Assembly: GCA_029560815.1 (NCBI GenBank)
Contig: JAKQKF010000482.1
Span: 29,200-93,199 of the forward strand
Reading direction: 5' to 3'
DNA length: 64,000 nt
Origin: a bacterium
GTDB lineage: Bacteria; KSB1; UBA2214
Part shown: positions 1 to 9,742 of the stretch, piece by piece
Numbering within the stretch: position 1 is the first letter of the stretch
Layout: each line of letters starts with the position of its first letter
The notes under the pieces: generated by a model
Told to the model about the DNA's origin: nothing
The model's database searches: none
The model's input: the letters and a program-made list of their open reading frames with translations, nothing else
Translations under genes and position numbers: made by a program

Positions 1-1
1 C

Positions 2-226
2 GATGTCGTCAATCCGGCGGCCAGGGAGGATCCCACCTCACCCCTGTGGGGCATGCCCATCATCGAGGTGGACAAATCGCGCACCGTCATCGTGCTGAAA
101 CGCTCAATGCGTCCCGGTTTTGCCGGTGTGGAGAACCCGCTCTTCTTCAAACAGAACACTCGCATGCTCTTCGGCGACGCCAAGGCCTCAATCCAGGCCC
201 TCATCGCCGAATTTTCCCAGGAATGA
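2..226 (+). CDS. pntB: NAD(P) transhydrogenase beta subunit, C-terminal end (partial)
   Basis: Only the last 74 codons are in the window; the frame is open from base 2 to a TGA at 224-226. The translation has the C-terminal signature of PntB, the membrane subunit that carries the NADP(H)-binding domain III of proton-translocating transhydrogenase: [20 protein letters not shown], then [11 protein letters not shown] and MLFGDAKAS. The enzyme couples hydride transfer between NADH and NADP+ to proton movement across the inner membrane. The gene must run in from the left, where pntA would normally lie. It ends at a strong hairpin terminator shared with the convergent gene. Family identity is secure; nothing can be said about the missing N-terminal part. 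Confidence 0.9.
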   Translation, partial: DVVNPAAREDPTSPLWGMPIIEVDKSRTVIVLKRSMRPGFAGVENPLFFKQNTRMLFGDAKASIQALIAEFSQE

Positions 227-280
227 GTCAACAGGAGCGCGCGGTCTCTTTTGCTCCCGCTGCTGTGATTGACACACTAA

Positions 281-308
281 AAAGGCCCGGAATTCCGGGC
301 CTTTTTTT
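281..308. terminator. Bidirectional intrinsic terminator between pntB and the DUF362 gene
   Basis: A perfect 24-base palindrome (281-304, AAAGGCCCGG mirrored around AATT) is followed by a T run on the plus strand, and its leading A run gives Ts on the minus strand. It lies between two convergent genes, so it can stop transcription from both sides. The rest of 227-404 shows no gene. Confidence 0.9.
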
Positions 309-404
309 ATGGTCACCACACCAGCATGGCCTTGAGGACCAGCCGGAAACCAGCTTTCTGTGGCCGCGATTCTGTTGCCACTTGTCTCTGCTCTCAGGAC
401 TTTT

Positions 405-2420
405 TCAGCGCACCAGAGCCATCCGGCGTGAGGCGGAATATACGTTCCCCTGCTGACGGACCTGCAGGCGGGAGAGGTAGGTTCCGCTCGGCATGCTGCC
501 ACCCTCCTCATTCCGGCCGTCCCACTGGATCCGGTACACACCCGCCTCTTTTTCACCGCGGATGAGGCTTCTGACCCTCCGGCCGCTGATGTCATGGATG
601 GTCAGCTCCACCTCGCCCTGCACCGCAAGCTGGAAGACGAGGGTGGCGGCGTCATTGAAGGGGTTGGGATAGCTCGGCAGCAGGGCATAACCGGCTGGTG
701 CGTGCTCTCCGTCCCAGGCCAGTTCCACGCCGGTGCCGCCGGCGATCCGGACCAGCTCGATGCCTTCGCCCGTGCCGAGATTGCGCGAATACTGCTTGTC
801 GATGCTGTTGTTCCAGTGCTCATGCACGCCGAGGCTGGCAATCGGCGTCCCGTCATTCTCCGGGTCGTAGCTGATGCCGGCCGGCCAGTTGCTGGAACTG
901 GCCGCCTGGTGAAGATAGTCGTCGACTCCGCTCATGCGGGGAAAGCTGTAGGTATGGCCGCTGTTCGGGCCCATTTCAGCATGAAGGAAATCATAGCCCA
1001 CTGATTCGATGGCGACGGGATCGAGGGAGAGGAAGAGCGACGAAGTCCAGTCGTCATTGAAAGGCGTCATCCTGAATTTGACCGGCGGACCGATCTCGGA
1101 ATCGGAGCTCCAGAGCGCATCCATCAGATAGAAGAGGTTCTTGCCGTCCAGGACCTTGTGGCCCATCAGGTCGACCTGGACCCGGTAGAGGCCATAGCCT
1201 GCGCGGTTGACCACGCCGCCCTGTTCCGTGGCCACCAGCCCCTTGTGCAGATGGCTGGCATCGCTGCGGGTGTGGGAGCCAAAGTGGTTCTTGGCGAACA
1301 TGGTGACCCCGGCATGCTTGTGCCCTTTCAGGGTCGGGATGTTGATCATGTACTGGACCTCATCGTAAATGGTATAGATCCGGTCCGATTTGGCGCTGAT
1401 GACGCTGCCCCGGTCAGAGTAGATGAGGGAAGCTGTGGAGGCGGGAACCACCCTGAGCCGGTTTTTCTCCGCGCCATAGTCGTGGTCCAGATAGTTAACC
1501 TGGGGGAACTCGGCATACCAGAGCTCAAAGCAATGTTTGTAGATGTGCTTCATCGGATCGCCGACATAGATATCCTTCTGGGCGACGCCGACCGTCTTGA
1601 CCAGGTGGCGCAGCACCGTCAGGACCAGATGAGGGGAAGTTTCCGAAATGCCATAATAGGAATTGAACATGGCCGAGAGGTCGGAGGTGCTGTAATTCCC
1701 TCCCCAGGAACTGGTGGCGTTGGTCTTGATGAGGATCTTTTCGCCGGCTGTGTAGCCTTTTTCACCCATACCCCGTTTCCGGTTGTAGAATTTGAAAACG
1801 GCTTCCCAGGCTTCACGGTCTCCGCTCTCGCCGGTAAGCGAGGTCAGGGCTGTGGAGAACATTCTGTCGATGACGAACTGGCTGTTGTTCTTGCTGAGAA
1901 ACCAGGCGGCGCCAAAGAGAGCCGGCTTGGCGTTTTCGTTGGTAGCGGTGGGATCGTGCACCCAGACTACCCGGCCCGGAAAGATGCCCCGGGCGGTGCC
2001 GACCGGCTGGTTGGGGGTCTGGTCGGTCAGGTCGGCCTGCACGGGCAAGGAGGAATCGTACAATTCTTCCGCCTGCGAGGGGGTGTCATCGGACGCCAAT
2101 GTAAAGAGGAGGAAAAAGAGGGCGGCCGAACCGCAGAGCAGGGCGAGACCGTAGCGGGCCCGATGGAGATGCAGCCTGGCTGTACGAAAAGCCGTCACAG
2201 AGGCTGCCAGACCGAGCAGATAGATCACAAAACCGGAGGCGATGGGCGCCGCCGCCCGCATGCAGGGATAGCCGGCCCGGCTGGGCTTGGGGATAACCCG
2301 GATCAGAAACCAGATCGTCGATCCGATGCCGAGCAGGAGGAAAATCAGGTGCTGCCGGAGGAATCGTATTCCTCCGGCCGGGCGCATAGCCTCCTGCCGG
2401 GATTTCTCCTTTTGCTGCAT
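405..2420 (-). CDS. DUF362 protein with N-terminal membrane segments and FlgD-like C-terminal module
   Basis: 671 residues. Three hydrophobic segments lie near residues 20-40, 58-78 and 88-108, and include the stretch RVIPKPSRAGYPCMRAAAP. A large DUF362-type domain follows (about 140-560), with motifs such as LIKTNATSSWGG and NIPTLKGHKHAGVTMFAKNH. The last 85 residues form an Ig-like FlgD/type-A sorting module (YPNPFNDAATLVFQL, ISGRRVRSL, PSGTYLSRLQV). This tail is common on secreted proteins of FCB-group bacteria, so export or surface attachment is inferred. The role of DUF362 is not established. The gene lies 22 bases downstream of the PLP decarboxylase, has its own site (AAAGGAG), and is probably co-transcribed. 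A second, shorter DUF362 gene is at 39935-40900. Confidence 0.75.
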   Translation of the reverse strand: MQQKEKSRQEAMRPAGGIRFLRQHLIFLLLGIGSTIWFLIRVIPKPSRAGYPCMRAAAPIASGFVIYLLGLAASVTAFRTARLHLHRARYGLALLCGSAALFFLLFTLASDDTPSQAEELYDSSLPVQADLTDQTPNQPVGTARGIFPGRVVWVHDPTATNENAKPALFGAAWFLSKNNSQFVIDRMFSTALTSLTGESGDREAWEAVFKFYNRKRGMGEKGYTAGEKILIKTNATSSWGGNYSTSDLSAMFNSYYGISETSPHLVLTVLRHLVKTVGVAQKDIYVGDPMKHIYKHCFELWYAEFPQVNYLDHDYGAEKNRLRVVPASTASLIYSDRGSVISAKSDRIYTIYDEVQYMINIPTLKGHKHAGVTMFAKNHFGSHTRSDASHLHKGLVATEQGGVVNRAGYGLYRVQVDLMGHKVLDGKNLFYLMDALWSSDSEIGPPVKFRMTPFNDDWTSSLFLSLDPVAIESVGYDFLHAEMGPNSGHTYSFPRMSGVDDYLHQAASSSNWPAGISYDPENDGTPIASLGVHEHWNNSIDKQYSRNLGTGEGIELVRIAGGTGVELAWDGEHAPAGYALLPSYPNPFNDAATLVFQLAVQGEVELTIHDISGRRVRSLIRGEKEAGVYRIQWDGRNEEGGSMPSGTYLSRLQVRQQGNVYSASRRMALVR

Positions 2421-2442
2421 GACAGGCTCCTTTCCACTTCAG

Positions 2443-3729
2443 TTACCCCCAGAAATCGACGATTTGTGCCAGCGATGTGCGTTCCCGCAGCACTTCAAAG
2501 CGCGCCCCCTCATCATAATAACCGATCACGCGCGGGATCTGGCGGCTGTTGTAGAGCGACCACATGCTCAGGGTGTAGGCGCCGGTGTCCTGAATGAGGA
2601 TATAGTCGCCCTCCTCAACCGGCGGGAGGGCGATCTCGCGGGCGATGATGTCGCCGGCAAAACAGAGTGGACCGGCGATCGTGCAGGGTTTGCGCTCGCC
2701 GGCGCTTTTGAGACGGCCGCTGCGGTCGGCCACCGCAATCTCATGATGCCACTCTTCCGGCCGGTAGCACAGGCGCAGAAGCAGGTCGGCCCCGACGTGG
2801 ACCATGGCGGTATCGACCCGCTCCTCCTTTTTGATATACTCCACCCGGCTGGCGGTCCAGCCGCTGTGGGCGTGCAGCCAGCGGCCGAATTCGGTGATCA
2901 CCCTGAAAGAGCCATCAAAAAGCCCGGGCAGGCGCGACTGCAGCAGGGCGGCATACTCGGCCATCGCCGGCACTTTCGTCCCGGGATGGTAGGCGACCGG
3001 CATACCGCCGCCGATATCAAAAATTTCAATGCGCCGTTTTTTCCCTTCGCGTTCGAGCAGCCGGTTGGCCTCAAGGGCGAACTCGTAGACCGTTTCGATG
3101 CCCCGGGTGATGAGCTCGAGTTCGCAGCCCTGGGACCCGACATGCAGATGAACCCCGCTCAACCAGTCATAACGGAGAAAAGCGGAGAGGAGGGCCTCGC
3201 GCTGCTGCTTGATCGGCACACCGAATTTGGAATAATCGCCGGCCACACTCAGCATCGAGATGGCGCCGGTGCCTACCTGGGGATTGATGCGCACTCCGAT
3301 GGTGCCGGTCAGCGGCATGTTCTTGAGCAGTTCATCGATACGGGCGAGTTCGGCCAGCGAGTCAGCATTGATATGCACACCCGCCTGGAGGGCATATTCG
3401 AGCTCCTTGCGGCTTTTGGCCGGGGAATCGAAGACGATGCGGGCGGGCGCCGCCGCCGCTTTTTGCGCCAGACAGAGTTCGGGAAGACTTGCCGCTTCCA
3501 GCCCCAGACCGGCTTTCTGGATCATTTTGAGCACTCTCACCAGGGGGTTGGCCTTTACGGCAATGGCATGAAGCGTCTGCTCCGGAAAGAGCGCGACCAG
3601 TTCCCCGATCCGCCCCTGCAGCCAGGAGAGATCGTAAAAGATGACCGCGGTATCCTCATCCCTGATCACTGAGCGATCGGCGATGGCCCGCTCCAGCGCT
3701 GTGCTGATGCTCGCTGTGCTGATTCTCAT
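2443..3729 (-). CDS. PLP-dependent decarboxylase, diaminopimelate decarboxylase-like
   Basis: 428 residues, the usual length for fold-III (alanine racemase-fold) decarboxylases. The PLP lysine is in AIAVKANP (about residue 58). The phosphate-binding glycines are in DIGGGMP, HLHVGSQ is the conserved barrel strand, and the cysteine that completes the partner active site is in GPLCFAGD. These features fit group IV decarboxylases (LysA, arginine/ornithine type or carboxynorspermidine type). The motif before the cysteine resembles LysA most, but lysine biosynthesis neighbours are absent, so the substrate is open. The start codon at 3729 follows GGAGAG, and a promoter-like pair lies at 3801-3829. 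It leads a two-gene minus-strand unit with the DUF362 gene. Confidence 0.75.
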   Translation of the reverse strand: MRISTASISTALERAIADRSVIRDEDTAVIFYDLSWLQGRIGELVALFPEQTLHAIAVKANPLVRVLKMIQKAGLGLEAASLPELCLAQKAAAAPARIVFDSPAKSRKELEYALQAGVHINADSLAELARIDELLKNMPLTGTIGVRINPQVGTGAISMLSVAGDYSKFGVPIKQQREALLSAFLRYDWLSGVHLHVGSQGCELELITRGIETVYEFALEANRLLEREGKKRRIEIFDIGGGMPVAYHPGTKVPAMAEYAALLQSRLPGLFDGSFRVITEFGRWLHAHSGWTASRVEYIKKEERVDTAMVHVGADLLLRLCYRPEEWHHEIAVADRSGRLKSAGERKPCTIAGPLCFAGDIIAREIALPPVEEGDYILIQDTGAYTLSMWSLYNSRQIPRVIGYYDEGARFEVLRERTSLAQIVDFWG

Positions 3730-3800
3730 TATCTCTCCATAATTGGATCAGCAGCCCGCCGCTTCTGACGAGGAGGAGCAGAGGGCGCCATTTTCTTCTC

Positions 3801-3829
3801 AATGTAGAGTATTGGCGCGCCTAAATCAA
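3801..3829 (-). promoter_or_regulatory. Predicted promoter of the decarboxylase-DUF362 unit
   Basis: Read on the minus strand: TTGATT (3824-3829), 17 bases, TACATT (3801-3806). This gives a leader of about 65 bases before the start at 3729. It matches the TTGAnn-N17-TAnnTT pattern seen at many other gene starts here. Confidence 0.6.
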
Positions 3830-3911
3830 GACTAATTTGCGGAGGCGGGGGAGAGGAGGCGCGGTCCCATTCGTTACTATCAATGTAAAATAATAACTTA
3901 GCAAAAATGGC

Positions 3912-3940
3912 TTGACTTTTTGCCATTATTTCGATACTTT
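3912..3940 (+). promoter_or_regulatory. Predicted promoter of radA
   Basis: TTGACT (3912-3917), 17 bases, TACTTT (3935-3940). The ATG at 3948 follows within about 8 bases, so the leader would be very short or absent. No Shine-Dalgarno site is visible. Confidence 0.55.
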
Positions 3941-3947
3941 TTGCAGC

Positions 3948-5321
3948 ATGAATAAGAGCAAAAAAGAAAAGATCCATTTCGTCTGCCAGAGCTGCGGCAA
4001 TATCTCGCCGCGCTGGCTGGGCAAATGTCCGGCCTGCGATGCCTGGAACAGCTTCGTCGAGGAACGCGCGTCGTCCGCTGACACCCGCACCATCGGTCAT
4101 GAGAGCGGCGCCAGAAGCCATCCCCTGCCTCTCCATGAGATTTCGACCGACCAGATGCCGCGGCTCGAGACCATCAGTCCGGAATTCAACCGGGTGCTCG
4201 GCGGAGGCATCGTCCCCGGCGCTGTCGTCCTGATCGGCGGTGACCCCGGCATCGGCAAATCGACCCTGCTTCTGCAGGAGGCCGCCGGACTCGGCCGCAG
4301 CGATTTCAAAGTGCTCTATGTCACCGGCGAAGAGTCCGCCCAGCAGACCAAAATGCGCGCACAGCGTCTCGGCCTCGACTCCGAGGGGCTCTTCATCCTG
4401 GCCGAAACCGAGATCGAGAGCGTCCGCGACGCCATCGCGACCCTCCATCCGCGGCTGATCGTCGTCGACTCCATCCAGACCATGTTCACACCGTTGCTCG
4501 AAAGCGCTCCGGGCAGCGTCAGCCAGGTCCGTGAATGCGCCCTGCGCCTTATCCAGGTGGCTAAAAGCGACCATATTCCGGTCTTCCTCGTCGGCCATGT
4601 CACCAAGGAGGGGATGCTCGCCGGTCCCAAGGTTCTCGAACATATGGTCGACGCCCTCCTCCTCTTCGAGGGTGACCGCGACCATTTCTATCGCATCCTC
4701 CGCGCCGCCAAGAACCGCTTCGGCTCCACCCGCGAGATCGGGGTCTTTGAGATGACCGAACGTGGACTGCGCGATGTCCCCAACCCCTCGGCCGTTTTCC
4801 TCTCCGAGCGCCAGACTGAGAACAACGGCTCGTCAGTGATCTGCTGCATGGAGGGGACGCGGCCGATCCTGCTGGAAATCCAGGCCCTGGTTAGCCCCTC
4901 CAGCTATGGACTGCCTCAACGCACCACCACCGGCATCGATATCAAGCGCGTGCAGATGTTGCTGGCCGTGCTGGAAAAGAGGCTGGGCTACCGCGTCGGT
5001 ACCATGGACGTCTATATCAATGCCGTCGGCGGGTTCCGCATCGACGAAACTGCGGCCGACATCGGCGTGGTGGCCTGCATCGCCTCGAGCATGCGCAACC
5101 GCGTCATCGACCCGGAGGCGATCCTGATCGGCGAAGTCGGCCTCGGCGGTGAACTGCGCTCTGTCGCCCACATTGAAGCACGTCTGGCTGAGGCGGAAAA
5201 AATGGGCTTCAAACGGGCCGTGATACCGCGCGGCAACAAGAAAGGGCTGCCGTCCACCGCCGGCATGACTGTTTTCGCCGTCAGCCAGGCCCAGGAGGCC
5301 CTCGATGCCGTTCTCCAGTGA
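3948..5321 (+). CDS. radA: DNA repair protein RadA/Sms
   Basis: 457 residues, the normal RadA length. The N-terminal C4 zinc finger is CQSCG...CPACDAW (from residue 13). The RecA-like ATPase has Walker A GGDPGIGKST, and the RadA-specific KNRFGSTREIG motif is present. The C-terminal Lon-protease-like domain includes the stretch VGGFRIDETAADIGV. RadA is a branch-migrating helicase that processes recombination intermediates in the cytoplasm. An upstream TTG at 3912 would extend the protein by 12 residues, but it coincides with the predicted -35 element, so ATG 3948 is preferred. tgt follows after 3 bases, suggesting one transcript. Confidence 0.95.
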   Translation: MNKSKKEKIHFVCQSCGNISPRWLGKCPACDAWNSFVEERASSADTRTIGHESGARSHPLPLHEISTDQMPRLETISPEFNRVLGGGIVPGAVVLIGGDPGIGKSTLLLQEAAGLGRSDFKVLYVTGEESAQQTKMRAQRLGLDSEGLFILAETEIESVRDAIATLHPRLIVVDSIQTMFTPLLESAPGSVSQVRECALRLIQVAKSDHIPVFLVGHVTKEGMLAGPKVLEHMVDALLLFEGDRDHFYRILRAAKNRFGSTREIGVFEMTERGLRDVPNPSAVFLSERQTENNGSSVICCMEGTRPILLEIQALVSPSSYGLPQRTTTGIDIKRVQMLLAVLEKRLGYRVGTMDVYINAVGGFRIDETAADIGVVACIASSMRNRVIDPEAILIGEVGLGGELRSVAHIEARLAEAEKMGFKRAVIPRGNKKGLPSTAGMTVFAVSQAQEALDAVLQ

Positions 5322-6491
<1,170 letters not shown>

Positions 6492-6510
6492 CCAATAAAA
6501 GGAGGTAAAC

Positions 6511-6852
6511 GTGAATTCAGTGATGCTATTTCTGGCTATGACCGCTCCAGGCGGACAGCAGAGCGGCGGCAGTGCCATGGGGTTCTTTCTGCCCATCATC
6601 CTCATCTTCGCCATTATGTACTTTCTGATGTTCCGGCCCCAGGCCAAGAAGCAGAAGCAGATGGCCGAAATGATCAGCACCCTGCAAAAAGGGGACCGGG
6701 TGGTGACCATCGGCGGCATCTACGGCGTCGTCCAGGGAATCAAGGAAAAAGAGAATATCATTGTCATCAAAATCGCGGACAATGTCAAGATCGATGTCAA
6801 CAAATCGGCCATCGCCAGAAAGCTCGCCGAGGGTGAGGCCAGCGGATCCTGA
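6511..6852 (+). CDS. yajC: Preprotein translocase accessory subunit YajC
   Basis: 113 residues with one N-terminal transmembrane segment (about 25-42), then the family signature MFRPQAKKQKQMAEM and a short beta-rich cytoplasmic part (GDRVVTIGGIYGVV). YajC associates with SecDF-YidC at the inner membrane. The GTG start at 6511 is set by a near-perfect Shine-Dalgarno site, AAAGGAGGT, ending 5 bases before it. It sits after tgt, the classical arrangement, but the next gene is fmt rather than secD. Confidence 0.93.
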   Translation: MNSVMLFLAMTAPGGQQSGGSAMGFFLPIILIFAIMYFLMFRPQAKKQKQMAEMISTLQKGDRVVTIGGIYGVVQGIKEKENIIVIKIADNVKIDVNKSAIARKLAEGEASGS

Positions 6853-6959
6853 CCAGGCCTTTTGTACCGTCCTGCCCGGAGTCCTGCTCCCCGGCCGCAG
6901 TATGCCGGGGCCGCGCAGCTTTCCGGGCCGGCGGCGCGGCTGATAGGGAAAACAGAGTC

Positions 6960-7886
6960 ATGCGAATCATCTTTATGGGCACGCCGGAGTTCGCCCTCCC
7001 GAGCCTGAACAGACTGCTCGATGCCGGCCATGATGTGGCCGCTGTGGTCACGGTGCCGGACAAGCCCGCAGGGCGCGGACGGCATCTGCGCCCCTCCGCC
7101 GTCAAGGAGTGCGCCCTGAGGCTCAATCTGCCGCTTCTGCAGCCCGAAGAGCTCCGCGCCCCCGATTTTATTAAAGATCTGCGCCGGCTCGCCGCAGATC
7201 TTTTCGTCGTGGTCGCCTTTCGCATCCTTCCCCCGGAGGTTTTCACCCTCCCCGGCATCGGCACCATCAATCTCCACGCTTCGCTGCTCCCTAAGTATCG
7301 CGGGGCTGCACCCATCAATTGGGCTATCATTAACGGCGAGCAGGAGACCGGCGCCACCACCTTTTTCATCGATGAAAAGGTCGATACCGGTCAGTGGCTG
7401 ATGCAGTGCAGGGTTCCGATCGGGGAGGAGATGTCCGCCGGGGAACTGCATGACCTGCTCGCTGAAGAGGGCGGGGAGCTGCTGCTCCGGACCGTCGCCG
7501 GCCTTGAAGCCGGCAGCCTCAAACCCCGGCCGCAGGAGGGGGAGATCACGCGGGCGCCCAAGCTGACCAGGGAGATGGCTCTGATCGACTGGCGGAGGCC
7601 GGCGCGCGAGATCCACAACCTGGTGCGCGGCCTCTCGCCTTATCCGTCGGCCTGGACCCTCTGGCGAGGCAAGACCCTAAAAATTCTGAAGGTGCGCCCC
7701 GGACCAGCAGAAGCGCAGGAGCAGCCCGGCACCCTCATCAACGCCGGCGGAAGGGGCCCCCTTCTGGCCGCCACCGGCGAAGGCACACTAGAACTCGTCA
7801 CTTTACAACCCGAAGGCGGGAAGGCCCTGACCGCCGCCGATTTCTTACGCGGTCACAGCCTGAAACCTGGAGAAATCATTGGCTAA
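6960..7886 (+). CDS. fmt: Methionyl-tRNA formyltransferase
   Basis: 308 residues. N-terminal formyltransferase domain with IIFMGTPEFALP, TVPDKPAGRG, the catalytic region INLHASLLPKYRGAAPINWA and the stretch ETGATTFFIDEKVDTG. The C-terminal OB-like domain (RLVRGLSPYPSAWT-like segment from about 215) recognises the initiator tRNA. It formylates Met-tRNAi using 10-formyl-THF. The 107 bases before it hold only GC-rich dyads and no obvious gene. Its last codons overlap the start of the next gene by 8 bases, so the two are probably translationally coupled. Confidence 0.95.
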   Translation: MRIIFMGTPEFALPSLNRLLDAGHDVAAVVTVPDKPAGRGRHLRPSAVKECALRLNLPLLQPEELRAPDFIKDLRRLAADLFVVVAFRILPPEVFTLPGIGTINLHASLLPKYRGAAPINWAIINGEQETGATTFFIDEKVDTGQWLMQCRVPIGEEMSAGELHDLLAEEGGELLLRTVAGLEAGSLKPRPQEGEITRAPKLTREMALIDWRRPAREIHNLVRGLSPYPSAWTLWRGKTLKILKVRPGPAEAQEQPGTLINAGGRGPLLAATGEGTLELVTLQPEGGKALTAADFLRGHSLKPGEIIG

Positions 7887-8649
7887 CCTTAATTTCATCA
7901 AGCAAGACCTGCAGCAGTGGGCAAGGCTCTCCTGGCAGCGCAAGAGCGCCTACGCAGCAGCCGCCCTTCTCCTCTTCTATCTGCTCCTCGACTGGGCCAT
8001 CATGCCCCTCTACACCCGGCAGTACCAGTCGATTGATGTCCCCGATGTGATCAACCAGCCTTACAATGCGGCAGAACGGCGCCTTCGCGATCTGGGCCTG
8101 CGCGCCGTCAAGGGGAGCGAGCAGTTCGACGAGCATGTCGCCGCCGGCGACGTGCTGTTTCAGGTGCCGGAAGCCGGCATCCCGGTCAAGAAGGGCCGCC
8201 GCATCTATCTGACCGTCAGCCGCGGACAAAAAATACTCACCATGCCCAAGCTGGTGGGCCTCTCCGAGCGCGATGCCCGCTTTGCCATGCAGGAGGCGGA
8301 TTTGCAGCCGGGTCATGTCGATTACCGCACCGATGAGTTCTATCCGGAAGGGGTGGTCTGCGCCCAGTCCGTCACTCCCGGCGCCGATGTCCGTTACGGC
8401 ACCCGCATCGACCTCGCCGTCAGCGTCGGTATCGAGCCCTCCGAGTATATCGTCCCTGAAACCGTTGGACTCTCTCTGGACCAGGCCCTTCAGCTGATCA
8501 CCCGGGCCGGCCTGGTCAAGGGGCAGATCAGCGAACAGCGCACCGGAAAACTGCTGCCCAATACCGTGATCAGTCAGTCGATCGAAGCGGGTACCGTGGT
8601 CAGCAAGGGCGATGCCCTCGATCTGGTCATCAGCGTACTGGAAGAGTAG
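7879..8649 (+). CDS. Membrane-anchored protein with three PASTA domains
   Basis: 256 residues: a short cytoplasmic N-terminus, one transmembrane helix (about 25-42, AYAAAALLLFYLLLDWAI), then three PASTA repeats (about 53-115, 120-185, 190-256) with the usual DVIN-, PKLVGLSERDA- and PETVGLSLDQA-type openings. PASTA domains bind peptidoglycan fragments or act as spacers in division proteins and Ser/Thr kinases. There is no kinase or transpeptidase domain here, so it is a stand-alone PASTA protein facing the periplasm. The start is a TTG at 7879 inside the end of fmt. It is followed after 12 bases by rpe. The exact role is unknown. Confidence 0.85.
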   Translation: MANLNFIKQDLQQWARLSWQRKSAYAAAALLLFYLLLDWAIMPLYTRQYQSIDVPDVINQPYNAAERRLRDLGLRAVKGSEQFDEHVAAGDVLFQVPEAGIPVKKGRRIYLTVSRGQKILTMPKLVGLSERDARFAMQEADLQPGHVDYRTDEFYPEGVVCAQSVTPGADVRYGTRIDLAVSVGIEPSEYIVPETVGLSLDQALQLITRAGLVKGQISEQRTGKLLPNTVISQSIEAGTVVSKGDALDLVISVLEE

Positions 8650-8661
8650 GGGGGAGGTGTT

Positions 8662-9318
8662 ATGACCATCCTTGCGCCGTCAGTGCTCAACGCCGATTTC
8701 AGCCGGCTTGCCGAACAGATCACCGCCCTCGAAAGCGGGGGGGCGGACTGGATTCATCTGGATATCATGGATGGCCACTTTGTGCCCAATATGACCTTCG
8801 GACCGATGATCGTCGAGGCGATCCGGAGGATCACCGCTCTGCCGCTCGATGCCCATCTGATGATCAGCAACGCCGACGCCTATATCTCCGCCTTTCAGGA
8901 GGCCGGTGCGGATCTCATCACGGTCCATGTCGAAGCTTCTCCCCATCTCTGGCGCACCCTGGAGAACATCCGCACGCTCGGGGCCAGGCCTGGCGTCACG
9001 CTCAACCCCGCCACCCCGCTGCTGATGATCGAGCAGGTCCTGCCGCTGGTGGATATGGTGCTGGTCATGTCCGTCGAGCCCGGTTTCGGCGGGCAGCGTT
9101 TTCTGCCTGCCGCTCTTGAACGTATCGCGCAGCTCAAAAGATGGCGCGAAGAGCGGGGCCTCGGCTTTCTGATTGAAGTGGATGGCGGCATCGATGAGCA
9201 GACCGCCGGCCGGGTCATCGCGGCCGGCGCCGATGTTCTGGTCATAGGCCAGGCGATCTTTCGTCAAAGCGATATCGCCACGGCGGTCCGGCAGCTGCGA
9301 ATGAATTTGCCCCGGTGA
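8662..9318 (+). CDS. rpe: Ribulose-phosphate 3-epimerase
   Basis: 218 residues, standard length. TIM-barrel enzyme of the pentose phosphate pathway that interconverts ribulose 5-phosphate and xylulose 5-phosphate using a divalent metal. Motifs: LAPSVLNADFSRL, the metal-site strand WIHLDIMDGHFVPNMTFGP, DAHLMI, VMSVEPGFGGQRF, IEVDGGID and the phosphate-binding GADVLVIGQAIF. The ATG follows GGGGGAGGTGTT, a good ribosome site. It is the last gene before the csp promoter. Confidence 0.96.
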   Translation: MTILAPSVLNADFSRLAEQITALESGGADWIHLDIMDGHFVPNMTFGPMIVEAIRRITALPLDAHLMISNADAYISAFQEAGADLITVHVEASPHLWRTLENIRTLGARPGVTLNPATPLLMIEQVLPLVDMVLVMSVEPGFGGQRFLPAALERIAQLKRWREERGLGFLIEVDGGIDEQTAGRVIAAGADVLVIGQAIFRQSDIATAVRQLRMNLPR

Positions 9319-9327
9319 AGAAAACGC

Positions 9328-9356
9328 TTGACTAAAAAACTTGTTTTAATTACTTT
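9328..9356 (+). promoter_or_regulatory. Predicted promoter of the cold-shock gene
   Basis: TTGACT (9328-9333), 17 bases, TACTTT (9351-9356), hexamers identical to the radA promoter. The predicted leader of about 80 bases is long for this genome and resembles the structured leaders of cold-shock genes. Confidence 0.6.
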
Positions 9357-9444
9357 AACGTCAAGAACAGGCGTCCCTGCCCACAGTTAAACCCACGATA
9401 TCAGGAGCCTCTCTCTTTGTTATTTGTCAGGAGGAGCACGCAGG

Positions 9445-9645
9445 ATGGCAAGAGGCAAGATCAAGTGGTTCAATGAAAACAAGGGTTTCGGATTCATTGA
9501 ACAGGAGAACGGCGATGATGTTTTCGTCCATTTCTCTGTGATCCAGATGGAGGGATTCAAGACCCTTGCCGAAGGGGCGGAGGTTGAGTTCGATGCTGTC
9601 TCTGGAGAGAAAGGCCTGCAGGCGACTAAAGTAGTTGCAGTGTAG
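9445..9645 (+). CDS. csp: Cold-shock domain protein
   Basis: 66 residues forming a single cold-shock OB fold. RNP1 is KGFGFI, RNP2 is DVFVHFS, and the opening [14 protein letters not shown] is diagnostic. Such proteins bind single-stranded RNA or DNA and act as RNA chaperones in the cytoplasm. ATG 9445 is chosen over an upstream TTG because AGGAGGAG (9429-9436) sits 8 bases before it. The gene has its own promoter and terminator, so it is monocistronic. Confidence 0.95.
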   Translation: MARGKIKWFNENKGFGFIEQENGDDVFVHFSVIQMEGFKTLAEGAEVEFDAVSGEKGLQATKVVAV

Positions 9646-9664
9646 CAGACAAGCCTGCCGTTTG

Positions 9665-9692
9665 AAACCCCGCGGTCCTGTGGGGTTTTTTT
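9665..9692 (+). terminator. Intrinsic terminator after csp
   Basis: Stem AACCCCGC pairing with GTGGGGTT (one G-T wobble), short loop, then seven Ts. It follows the csp stop by about 20 bases. Confidence 0.85.
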
Positions 9693-9742
9693 GTAACCTC
9701 ATTTGCAATCCTGCGTAAACAGGAACAAAAAAGGTATTACTT

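Noticed and set aside
1158..2597. 479-codon plus-strand frame opposite the DUF362 gene, and a similar one at 2287-3672
   Set aside because: Both are antisense to clear genes and contain no motif; the minus-strand genes have ribosome sites and a promoter.
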